From Alphaproteobacteria bacterium (GTDB lineage: Bacteria; Pseudomonadota; Alphaproteobacteria; Micropepsales; Micropepsaceae): a stretch of 64,000 nt of DNA. Where the stretch lies: positions 124,001 through 188,000 of the forward strand of contig JAFARO010000017.1 of the NCBI GenBank assembly GCA_019245415.1, given 5' to 3'. The position numbers and the translations under genes are program-made. Each line of letters begins with the position of its first letter. Within the stretch, counting starts at the first letter, position 1. The notes under the pieces are model-generated. The model saw nothing but the letters and a program-made list of their open reading frames with translations, did no database searches and was not told the DNA's origin. Shown one piece after another: positions 46,118 through 54,035 of the stretch.

Positions 46118-46163
46118 CGCAGTGTCCCGGAAGGAGGCGGTAACCATCATCCCCCGGACACGC

Positions 46164-46994
46164 TTAATAATTCACTACGTACTCTTCGCGCCCTGCATAG
46201 CCGAGACGCTCCATCATCGGCACGGCGATGCGGGAGAAAATTTCGCGCTCGCTGTCGGTCAGCGGCCGGTCTTCGGGACGGTTGACATTGTGCGGGCGCA
46301 GAAAACCTTCGAACTGCCGGTCCGACCACGGAAGTTCCAGGAACCCGAACAGGCGGCGCGCTTCTTCGGCCGAGGCGACAAGGTCTTCGAGCCGCACGAA
46401 AAGCCGCCGCCGCGTGGGAAGTCCGGCGAGCGCCTGGAGGATGACCCGATTGATTTCCATCCAATGCCAGGCGATGCGCCCGAACTGGTTCAGGCCGGCA
46501 AAAGCGTCATGCCAGGGATCGCCGGGCTTAGGCTGCGGCCACCAATATTTCTTTTCCGGCGGCGGAGGTCCCGCCTCGCCGCGCAAATGTGCAGCCAGCG
46601 CCCCGGTCGAATGCGCGTCGTAGCACTCGTCCGCAAGCTTGCGGAAATAGGAGCCGGCCACCTTTCGCCCATCGCGCACCAGGTGGACGAACTTCGCCTC
46701 TGGGACCAATTGCGCCAGTTCCGGGATCAGCCAGGAAAGCTTGTTGGACGAGTCGCCCCAGTGACCGGCCTGCGACCAGGCGATCGCCGCGCCCTGGGTC
46801 TGCGCCAGGGTTTCCAGCGCTTCCTGCGAGTCCACGAGGCCTTGATATCGCCGTACGGCAAGTGGCTGAACAATGTTCACCATGTACTCGTGGTGGACCT
46901 CAACGCCGTTCGCTGCCGCGAGTGCCTTGTGTAGCATCGCCGTTCCCGAGCGGCCGCTGGAGACGACAAAAAACGCCTTCGTGGTCTTGCTCAT
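46164..46994 (-). CDS. Sulfotransferase-family protein
   Basis: The 276-residue protein has the PAPS 5'-phosphosulfate loop as SSGRSGTAMLHKAL near residue 12 and a 3'-phosphate contact region HLVRDGRKVAGSYFRKL. These are the two signatures of the P-loop sulfotransferase fold. It may sulfate the glycan made by this cluster. It is first in the leftward cassette and divergent from the NeuB-like gene across a 79-base gap with CtrA-like half-sites. Confidence 0.82.
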   Translation of the reverse strand: MSKTTKAFFVVSSGRSGTAMLHKALAAANGVEVHHEYMVNIVQPLAVRRYQGLVDSQEALETLAQTQGAAIAWSQAGHWGDSSNKLSWLIPELAQLVPEAKFVHLVRDGRKVAGSYFRKLADECYDAHSTGALAAHLRGEAGPPPPEKKYWWPQPKPGDPWHDAFAGLNQFGRIAWHWMEINRVILQALAGLPTRRRLFVRLEDLVASAEEARRLFGFLELPWSDRQFEGFLRPHNVNRPEDRPLTDSEREIFSRIAVPMMERLGYAGREEYVVNY

Positions 46995-47013
46995 GTCCCG
47001 CCGAGGTCCTGCG

Positions 47014-47053
47014 TTAACCGTCTCTTAGCCAGACCGGCTTTAGATTCGGTTAA
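47014..47053. promoter_or_regulatory. Two imperfect CtrA-like boxes in a divergent promoter gap
   Basis: TTAA-N7-TTAG lies at 47014-47028 and TTTA-N7-TTAA at 47039-47053, each one base off the CtrA pattern TTAA-N7-TTAA. Both lie in the 79-base gap between the divergent sulfotransferase and NeuB-like genes. One-mismatch sites occur by chance about twice per window this size, so support is modest; two so close together is the main argument. Confidence 0.4.
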
Positions 47054-47073
47054 GGACAAACAGGGCCCCTGTC

Positions 47074-47943
47074 ATGGCATCGCCGCCGCTGTTCATCGCC
47101 GAGGCCTCCAGCAATCACGGCCGGGACCTCGGGCGTGCGCTGGGTTTCGTCGATGCCGCGGCCGATGCCGGTGCCGACGCGGTCAAGTTCCAGCTTTTCC
47201 GCATCGAGCGCATGTTCGCGCCAGAGATCCTCAGCCGCAGCGCCAAGCACCGCGCGCGGCGCGAATGGGAGCTGCCGCTCGGGCATTTGGCGCCCCTCGC
47301 CGAGCGCTGCCGGGCGCGCGGCATCCGGTTTTCCTGCACGCCCTTCCACCTGGAAGCGGTGGCCGACCTCGAACCCTTCGTCGATTTCTACAAGATCGCG
47401 TCCTACGAGCTTTTGGTCGATGCGCTGCTGCAAGCCTGCGGGCGCACGGGAAAGCCGATCGTGCTGTCGACCGGCATGGCGCGCATGGACGAGATCGTGC
47501 GTGCGGTCGATGTGCTGCGCGGCGCCGGCGCGCGCGATGTTACGCTCCTGCATTGCGTCTCCGCCTATCCGACGCCGAGCCAAGAAGCCAATCTCTCGGC
47601 CATTGAATCGATCCGCGCTGCCACCGGCTGCGCCGTCGGCTGGTCGGACCACACGCGCAGGCCGGCGGTGATCGAGCGCGCCGTCAACCGCTGGAATGCG
47701 GCGGCCGTGGAATTCCATCTCGACCTGGACGGCAGCGGAGCCGAATACGCCGCCGGCCATTGCTGGCTGCCGCGGGAGATCGCACCGGTGATCGCCGGCA
47801 TCCGCGAAGGCCTCGGCGCAGACGGCACCGGATTCAAAGGGCCGCAGCCCTCGGAAGCCGAAGACCGCGACTGGCGCGCCGATCCCGGCGACGGCATGCG
47901 GCCCCTGCGCCACATCCGCGCGCAATGGGTGGCGGCGGCATGA
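47074..47943 (+). CDS. NeuB/PseI-type nonulosonic acid synthase lacking the SAF domain
   Basis: The 289-residue TIM-barrel protein opens with LFIAEASSNHGRDLGRAL and has VKFQLF, FSCTPFHLEAV, YKIASYE, STGMARMDEI and HCVSAYPTP, all NeuB family blocks. It should condense phosphoenolpyruvate with a 6-deoxy diacetamido hexose to form pseudaminic (or a related) acid. Normal NeuB/PseI proteins are about 340-350 residues with a C-terminal SAF domain that covers the active site; that domain is missing here. It overlaps the PseF-PseG fusion gene by ATGA. Confidence 0.87.
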   Translation: MASPPLFIAEASSNHGRDLGRALGFVDAAADAGADAVKFQLFRIERMFAPEILSRSAKHRARREWELPLGHLAPLAERCRARGIRFSCTPFHLEAVADLEPFVDFYKIASYELLVDALLQACGRTGKPIVLSTGMARMDEIVRAVDVLRGAGARDVTLLHCVSAYPTPSQEANLSAIESIRAATGCAVGWSDHTRRPAVIERAVNRWNAAAVEFHLDLDGSGAEYAAGHCWLPREIAPVIAGIREGLGADGTGFKGPQPSEAEDRDWRADPGDGMRPLRHIRAQWVAAA

Positions 47944-49739
47944 GCGCACGCGAACATCTGCGCATCGTTGCCGTGATCCAGGCCCGCATGGGCTCGACAA
48001 GGTTGCCGGGCAAGGTGCTGAAGCCGATCGCCGGGCGCCCGCTACTCTGGCACATCATCCACCGCCTCAAGGCCTCCCACCTGATCGAAGATATCGCGGT
48101 CGCGACCTCGACCGCGCCGCGTGACGACGCCATCGCCGAGTTCGGCAGGCTCAACGGCGTGCGCGTGATCCGTGGGCCGGAAGACGACGTGCTCGCCCGT
48201 TTCGCCTGCGCCGCCGAAGCGCTCGATTGCGACATCATCGTCCGCGTCTCGTCGGATGCACCCTTCATCGATGCGGCATTCGTCGATCATCTCGTCGCAA
48301 CCCTCATCGAGCAGGACGGCGATTACGTGCTGATGGAGGAAGGCGCCGATTGTGCCCACGAGGGTGTCGACCCCTTCACCCGGCGCGCGCTCGACAAGCT
48401 GATGATGGACGCCCATGACGATCCGGTCGCGCGCGAACATGTCACGGGCTATTTCAAGCTCCATCCGGACTTCGTCACGATCGCGCGCGCGAAACCCTAC
48501 CCGGCTTTGGCGCGACCCGGCGGACGGCTGACAGTCGACACGCCCGACGACCTCGCCTTCGCAGAAGCCATGCATGCCCGGCTCGATGCCAAGGCCGGCG
48601 AGGCGTCGCTTGCCGATCTGTTGCTGCTGCTGGAGCGCGAGCCCGCACTGCGCACAAATGCGCATGTACGCCAGAAAGCGCTGGCGGGCGGCGGCCTGGC
48701 GTTGATCCGCTGCGATGGCGGAGGCCGCTTCGGCTACGGTCATGTCAAGCGCATGACGGCCCTGGCGCGCGCGCTGCGCGACCGCGAGGGCATCGGCGCG
48801 ACGTTCGCAGTCCACGGCAGCGAGGACGCCCTTGCACCCATCCGCAACGCCGGCTTCGAAGCGGTGCCAGTGGAAAACGACGGGCGCGCGCTCGAGCGCG
48901 AATGCGCGCGCCGCAAACCCGACCTACTCTTGCTCGATTGCCGCGAAGGGCCCCAGACCTTCGAGCTGGGGCGCTGCGGCACGTCGCTGGTCGCGCTGAT
49001 CGACGATTCTAGTGCGCGGCGCCTTGCCGGCGACGTTGCGTATTATCCGCCGGTGCCGCAGGCGGAAGCGCTGGACTGGAGCGGTTCGCGCTGCATCCCG
49101 AAAATCGGCTGGGAATGGGCCCTCCTGGGAACCGCGCAAGGAGGCGTACGGCCCAAGGCTCTGTCGCCGCGGCCGACCCTGCTGGTTTCGTTGGGTGGCA
49201 GCGATCCGCAGGGCCTGACCTTGCGCGCGGCGCGAGCGCTCGCCGCTCTCGATCCGGTGTTCCGCGCACGTTTTGTCATCGGGCCCGGCATGGCCGAGCG
49301 CGAGAAAGTGGCGGCACGGATCGCGCGGCTCAAATCCAATTTCGAAACGGTAGAAGGTGCCGACGATCTTGCGACGGAATTTGCCAGCGCCGATCTGGCG
49401 CTCGCGGCGTTCGGTGTCACGGCCTATGAGCTGGCGGCCTTCGGCGTGCCGGCACTTTATCTCTGCCTGAGCGAAGATCACGCATTGTCGGCCTCTGCTT
49501 TCGAATATGCCGGGATGGGAATTTCGCTCGGCCTCGCGGACGAGGCAGCCGAGGATCGCATCGCACGTGCTGTGACGGCGCTGCTTTCCGATTCCGGACG
49601 GCGGCGAGAGATGCGGACGGCCGGGCTGATGACGGTGGATGGCCAGGGCGCGGCACGCATCGCAGCCGATCTGGCCACCGAGCTCGCGCTCAGGCGTGCG
49701 GCGCCGATCGCGCGCCGAGCAGCGACAGCGCCCGGCTGA
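47940..49739 (+). CDS. PseF-PseG fusion: CMP-sugar cytidylyltransferase plus UDP-sugar hydrolase
   Basis: The 599-residue protein fuses two enzymes. Residues 8-240 are a SpsF/PseF-type cytidylyltransferase (VIQARMGSTRLPGKVLKP, RVSSDAPFID). Residues about 252-590 are PseG-like, starting LIRCDGGGRFGYGHVKR with the conserved GxGH histidine, then SLGGSDPQG and AFGVTAYELAAFGVPA. PseG removes UDP before the PseI step and PseF makes the CMP-sugar after it, so the fusion joins the steps on either side of the neighbouring synthase. The last 50 bases overlap the convergent FlmG-like gene. Confidence 0.87.
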   Translation: MSAREHLRIVAVIQARMGSTRLPGKVLKPIAGRPLLWHIIHRLKASHLIEDIAVATSTAPRDDAIAEFGRLNGVRVIRGPEDDVLARFACAAEALDCDIIVRVSSDAPFIDAAFVDHLVATLIEQDGDYVLMEEGADCAHEGVDPFTRRALDKLMMDAHDDPVAREHVTGYFKLHPDFVTIARAKPYPALARPGGRLTVDTPDDLAFAEAMHARLDAKAGEASLADLLLLLEREPALRTNAHVRQKALAGGGLALIRCDGGGRFGYGHVKRMTALARALRDREGIGATFAVHGSEDALAPIRNAGFEAVPVENDGRALERECARRKPDLLLLDCREGPQTFELGRCGTSLVALIDDSSARRLAGDVAYYPPVPQAEALDWSGSRCIPKIGWEWALLGTAQGGVRPKALSPRPTLLVSLGGSDPQGLTLRAARALAALDPVFRARFVIGPGMAEREKVAARIARLKSNFETVEGADDLATEFASADLALAAFGVTAYELAAFGVPALYLCLSEDHALSASAFEYAGMGISLGLADEAAEDRIARAVTALLSDSGRRREMRTAGLMTVDGQGAARIAADLATELALRRAAPIARRAATAPG

Positions 49740-51177
49740 AGGCGTCGTCCCAATCTCCGCGGATCTTCGGCGCCGCCACCGTACAAGCAGGCGCGAAAGG
49801 CTCGAAGTCGCAGCCGAAGCTCGTCCAGCTCGAATCGCGCACGATTTTGCAGGTGGGAACGTCCGCTGCGGCCGCGAGCCACGATACTGCGGTCGGCGCG
49901 CTGACGACGGCATCGAGTGCCGACAGCATCGCGCAACTGCGATCGATTTCGTGCTTCTGGTCGAGGCCTTGCGGCACCACGACTTCCTTGCCGCTCAGCA
50001 CAGTGAGTTCCGCGATCTCGTCCGGTGTCGCATCGTACTGCACCGAAACGATGGTGTCGTCCAGGCCACGCGCGAACTTGGCCCAGGCCGCGAGCGGCGC
50101 GAACTGCACGGCCCGTCCACCGCCCAGTTTGCCGCTGCGCCAACACAGCCCGATGGCGGGTCCAGGTCCAAATACTCCGCGCCAGCGTGCGGTTTCCGCG
50201 GCATCGGGCACCAGATAGGAATGGGGACGCCGAAAGCGCTCGAGCGCGGGGCGCAGGAATTTCGCCACGCTTCCCATTTCGATCGCAGCATTGGCGCCGC
50301 CCAACGCTTTCAACCAGCCAAAGCGCGTGCGCGCCGTGCCGACGGTGGTTTGCGCATCCCAGGCATGGACCGTCACTGTCGGGAAGGACCGCTGGAACAG
50401 AGTGACCAATCTCGGCTCGCATTCAAGGATCACACGGGCCTGCTCCGCCAATTCCGGGATCTGGCTCGCGAACATGATCTGATCGCCGATGCCCTGCTCG
50501 GCCGTCACCATCAGCACCAAACCCTTGCGCAATTTGCCGTCCCATCGCCGCAAGCCGTGGTTCGCCATCGGGACCTTGCCCCTGAGTCTCAGTCGCGCTT
50601 CGTAGTCGCGCCAGCCTTGCGCGAGATTGCCTTGGAGCAGGTGCAGAACCGCGCGATTGAGTCGGGCCTGGGGATCGGCGCCATGCTTGAGCGCACGGTC
50701 GTAGAGCGCAAAGGCTTCGTCGGCGTTGCCCTTGTCGGCAAGCAGATCGGCGCGATTGACGAGCGCGGCCACGCAATCCGGCTTGAGCGCCAACACGCGT
50801 TCGAAACAGCGTTCGGCGTCGCCATCGGCCCCCGTCTCGCGATGCAGCCCACCCAGCGTCAACCACAATTCATGACTTTGCGGATTGTCCTGAAGCGCGG
50901 GCGCCAGCAGGGCGTAGGCCGCATCGAAGCGGCCTTGGGCGCGCAGCAGATTGACAAGGTTGACGAGGGCTTCGATGCGCGCGGGATCCGCCCGAAGCAC
51001 ACGGCGGAAGAACATCTCCGCCGGCTGCGGCATGTCGAGGTCGCGCGCGGCGTTGCCGAGCGCGAACAGGACACGCACGTCGTCCGGCGCCCGCACCAGC
51101 GCCCGCTCGAAGCTGTCGATGGCCTCGGCAAGCGCGCCGCGCGCGGCGAGCGCAAGGCCGTGACGGTAAGGGTCCAT
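49690..51177 (-). CDS. FlmG-like flagellin glycosyltransferase (TPR + GT domains), copy 2
   Basis: The 495-residue protein has TPR repeats over about residues 5-190 and a C-terminal glycosyltransferase-like domain with LMVTAEQGIGDQIMFASQIPEL, IGLCWRSGKLGG and VVSAPTAVSWLAAAADV. These match the blocks of the copy at 31.9 kb, although overall identity is low. Same role proposed: TPRs recognise flagellin and the GT domain transfers nonulosonic acid. A perfect CtrA-type box lies 24 bases upstream of its start, shared with the FlaEY-like gene. The 3' end overlaps pseFG by 50 bases. Confidence 0.78.
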   Translation of the reverse strand: MDPYRHGLALAARGALAEAIDSFERALVRAPDDVRVLFALGNAARDLDMPQPAEMFFRRVLRADPARIEALVNLVNLLRAQGRFDAAYALLAPALQDNPQSHELWLTLGGLHRETGADGDAERCFERVLALKPDCVAALVNRADLLADKGNADEAFALYDRALKHGADPQARLNRAVLHLLQGNLAQGWRDYEARLRLRGKVPMANHGLRRWDGKLRKGLVLMVTAEQGIGDQIMFASQIPELAEQARVILECEPRLVTLFQRSFPTVTVHAWDAQTTVGTARTRFGWLKALGGANAAIEMGSVAKFLRPALERFRRPHSYLVPDAAETARWRGVFGPGPAIGLCWRSGKLGGGRAVQFAPLAAWAKFARGLDDTIVSVQYDATPDEIAELTVLSGKEVVVPQGLDQKHEIDRSCAMLSALDAVVSAPTAVSWLAAAADVPTCKIVRDSSWTSFGCDFEPFAPACTVAAPKIRGDWDDAFSRALSLLGARSAPHA

Positions 51178-51200
51178 GGCCGTTTCTCGCGCGGCCGTCG

Positions 51201-51215
51201 TTAAGACCGTGTTAA
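51201..51215. promoter_or_regulatory. Perfect CtrA-type box between FlmG-like and FlaEY-like genes
   Basis: TTAAGACCGTGTTAA gives TTAA-N7-TTAA with no mismatch, in the 97-base gap between two divergent flagellar genes. At the window's GC level a perfect site is expected by chance about 0.05 times in 64 kb, so this one is notable. CtrA would couple these genes to the cell cycle. Confidence 0.7.
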
Positions 51216-51274
51216 GCACGCTGCCAAACGCGCTTAGCAGGACCTTAAACTCCCTCATTGATGATGGCGGCGCT

Positions 51275-54022
51275 ATGAGCGCACCGTTGGTCCCGCTGAC
51301 GAGTTTCGATCCCTCGACCTTGCTCGGCTATTACCAGTCCAGGCTGCCGGTCGCCCCGCAGCAGAGCTTGAGCGCGACCGCGGCGAAGACCAACAGTGCC
51401 ACCGCGCACGACGCGCTTCCGTGGGAATCGACCCCGCCGGACAAACAGGCGCGCGATGCCGAAGTGCTTTCGGCCACTAGCATTCTCGACACCCGCAAAG
51501 TGCCGTTGAGCGCCACCAGCGCCGATGCCAAGACCGAGGAGGACAACCAGAAGCTCTTCTCCCTTTACAGCGCGGTCAACAACCTCTCCTATCTCGCCGG
51601 CATGGCGCACCGCGACGGCATGACGACGGGCCAGCTTGCCGGCTTCAACAGCCGGTTCCAATCCGGATTACAACAGCTTCGCGATTTCGTCGCGAAGACC
51701 AGCTTCAACAACTTCACGCTCCAGGCCACTGCTCCGAGCGCCTCCGCCACGAGCAGCGCGGGTGTCGCCTTCGGCAGCTTCACCTACGGCACGCGCACGC
51801 TGACGACGGACGCCAACCAGGGCACCGCGCTTCCCGGACTCGATCCGAGCCAGCGCTTCACCATCACCGTCAAGAAGGGTGACGTCTCCACGGACGTTTT
51901 CATCGACCTGTCGCAGGCGAACGGCCCGCTGACGATCGACAACCTCGTTTCCACCGTGAACCGGCAGCTCTCGGCGGCGGGTTTCAGCTCGCGGCTGCAC
52001 AAGGTGCTGACCAAGGGCACGCTCGACGATCCCAAAACTGCCTCCTACGGCATGCAGGTGGCGCCCGCCGGATCGGAGACGCTGAGCTTTTCATCGCCGG
52101 ATGCCGCGCCGGCGCTCTACGTGGCGGGCAACAGCGGGTTGGCCGCCGCTACCAGCAAAACCCCGGCGGACCAGCAGGGCCGTCTCGTCAAGCTCGCCGA
52201 TCTGAGCAGCACGCAGACCGCTTCATTCAGCGCGACGGCACGGCCTACTTCGGGACTCACGACCGCGGCTGCAAGCGTCGTGGACGGCGACGGCAATGTC
52301 TATGTCGTGGGCAATGCCACCGGCGATTTCGGCAAGCAGATCAACCAGGCAAGCCAGGACGTCTATATCACCAAGTACGATTCCGCCGGCAACGTCACCT
52401 GGACCCGCATGCTGGGGAGCGCGGGCACCGCGTCCGGATACGGTCTGGCGCTCGACCCTTTGGGCGGCGTGGTCGTTTCCGGGTCGACCACCGCGCAACT
52501 CGGGACAACCGCAGTCGGAGACGGCAACACCGACAGCTTCGTCGCACGCTACGATGCGAATGGCGGCCAGAGCTGGGTGAAGCAGGTCCAGACCCTCGCC
52601 GATAACCAGGCGGCGTCGGTCAGCGTCGACGCATCCGGAAGCATCTATGTCGGGGGCCAGGTCAAGGGTGTGGTAGGCTCCGGCCAGACAAACGGCGGGG
52701 GAAGCGATGCCTATCTCGTCAAGCTGGACGCCAAGGGAAACATCGTCGCCGAGCACCAATATGGTAGTTCCGGAAACGACGCCGTCGCTGCCACCGCGGT
52801 CACCAGCAACGGTGGACTCATCGTCGCCAGCACGATCAACGGCGATGCCGTGATCTCGAAATATGCCGATGGCGATCTCACGCAGCCCCCCATCTGGCAG
52901 AAGGATCTGGGTGCGTTGCAGGCAGGCGGCGCGATCACCAGCATCATAGCCTCCAACGGCCGCATCTATGTCGCAGGAACGACCGCCAATGGCGCGCTCA
53001 CCGCGAACGGCGAGGCCGCGGTGGCAGTGCCGGGCAGCGGCGGGACCGATGCCTTCGTCGCGGCACTGACCGACAACGGCCAATCCGCTAGCACCGACAC
53101 CGTGACCTATGCCGGGACGGCGGCGAGCGAACAGGGAAACGCCCTCACCGTCGGCGCCGATGGCACGGTCTATCTTGCTGGAACCACGGGCGGCACCTTC
53201 GCCGGCCAAGCGCGCAACAACGCGGCCACCGGCAACCTGTTCGTGAGCGCCATCGCGCGGGACGGCAGCATCGCCTGGACCCGCCAATATGGCGGCGCCG
53301 ACGGCGCTTCGACGGGGCAGGCGATCGCGTTCGATCCGCAAGGCGCCAGCGTCCTCGATGCGCTCGGCCTGCCGCGCGGCACTCTGACACTGAACCAGAC
53401 CGTCGATCTGACCCAGGCGACGACACTGCGCGCCGGCGACAGCTTCTCGATCCAGATCCAGGGCGCCACCACCCGCACCGCGAAGATCACCATCGACAGG
53501 GGCGAGACGCTGGGCTCGCTCACCGCCAAGATCAACATCGAGCTGCAGAATGCGGGGAAGGCCTCGATCGCCTATGGCAGCGGCAGCGAGACTCTCAAGA
53601 TCGCGGTCAATCCCGGCGTGACGGCGAGCTTGCTCGCGGGATCTCGGAATTTCGACGCGCTGGCGCGGCTCGGCTTGTCGCCGCAAACGCTGACGGCGCC
53701 GGCCTCGAATGCGAAGACAGCGAGCGCGCACGCCAGCACGCAAGGCGCCGCCAAAGCCTACGGGCTCGGGCTGCCGCAGGACATGGACATCTCGACCGCG
53801 TCGGGCGGCGGCGCCGCGCGCGCCCAGCTCTTGAGCGTGCTCTCCACCATCCAGAAAATCTATCAGTCGGAGAATAAGCCGGCGGCGGCCGCGGCGACGC
53901 CTTTTTCCGCCACGACGTCCGCGGCGGCCCAGAACGCCAGCGCGGCGCAGATCCAGAACTATTCGACCGCCCTCAACGTCCTTGCGGGTATGGCGCCGGG
54001 CACCGGCGGATCTCTTTTTTGA
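51275..54022 (+). CDS. FlaEY-like flagellar protein with beta-propeller-type repeats
   Basis: The 915-residue protein has a flagellar-like N-terminal region (helix around EEDNQKLFSLYSAVNNLSYLAGMAHRDG, residues 90-130). At least six SBBP-like repeats follow at about residues 355-690, for example GDGNVYVVGNATGDF, ASGSIYVGGQVKG and ADGTVYLAGTTGGTF. A later domain with GETLGSLTAKINIELQNAG and NPGVTASLL resembles the IN motif of hook-associated proteins. No signal peptide is seen, which fits export by the flagellar apparatus. It resembles Caulobacter FlaEY in size and neighbours; this link is from memory and tentative. Confidence 0.68.
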   Translation: MSAPLVPLTSFDPSTLLGYYQSRLPVAPQQSLSATAAKTNSATAHDALPWESTPPDKQARDAEVLSATSILDTRKVPLSATSADAKTEEDNQKLFSLYSAVNNLSYLAGMAHRDGMTTGQLAGFNSRFQSGLQQLRDFVAKTSFNNFTLQATAPSASATSSAGVAFGSFTYGTRTLTTDANQGTALPGLDPSQRFTITVKKGDVSTDVFIDLSQANGPLTIDNLVSTVNRQLSAAGFSSRLHKVLTKGTLDDPKTASYGMQVAPAGSETLSFSSPDAAPALYVAGNSGLAAATSKTPADQQGRLVKLADLSSTQTASFSATARPTSGLTTAAASVVDGDGNVYVVGNATGDFGKQINQASQDVYITKYDSAGNVTWTRMLGSAGTASGYGLALDPLGGVVVSGSTTAQLGTTAVGDGNTDSFVARYDANGGQSWVKQVQTLADNQAASVSVDASGSIYVGGQVKGVVGSGQTNGGGSDAYLVKLDAKGNIVAEHQYGSSGNDAVAATAVTSNGGLIVASTINGDAVISKYADGDLTQPPIWQKDLGALQAGGAITSIIASNGRIYVAGTTANGALTANGEAAVAVPGSGGTDAFVAALTDNGQSASTDTVTYAGTAASEQGNALTVGADGTVYLAGTTGGTFAGQARNNAATGNLFVSAIARDGSIAWTRQYGGADGASTGQAIAFDPQGASVLDALGLPRGTLTLNQTVDLTQATTLRAGDSFSIQIQGATTRTAKITIDRGETLGSLTAKINIELQNAGKASIAYGSGSETLKIAVNPGVTASLLAGSRNFDALARLGLSPQTLTAPASNAKTASAHASTQGAAKAYGLGLPQDMDISTASGGGAARAQLLSVLSTIQKIYQSENKPAAAAATPFSATTSAAAQNASAAQIQNYSTALNVLAGMAPGTGGSLF

Positions 54023-54035
54023 CCCGCACGGCGCC

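Noticed and set aside
52300-53330. Tandem DNA repeat or CRISPR-like array
   Set aside because: The periodicity is at protein level (SBBP-type repeats) with diverged DNA, and no constant repeat or spacer pattern exists.
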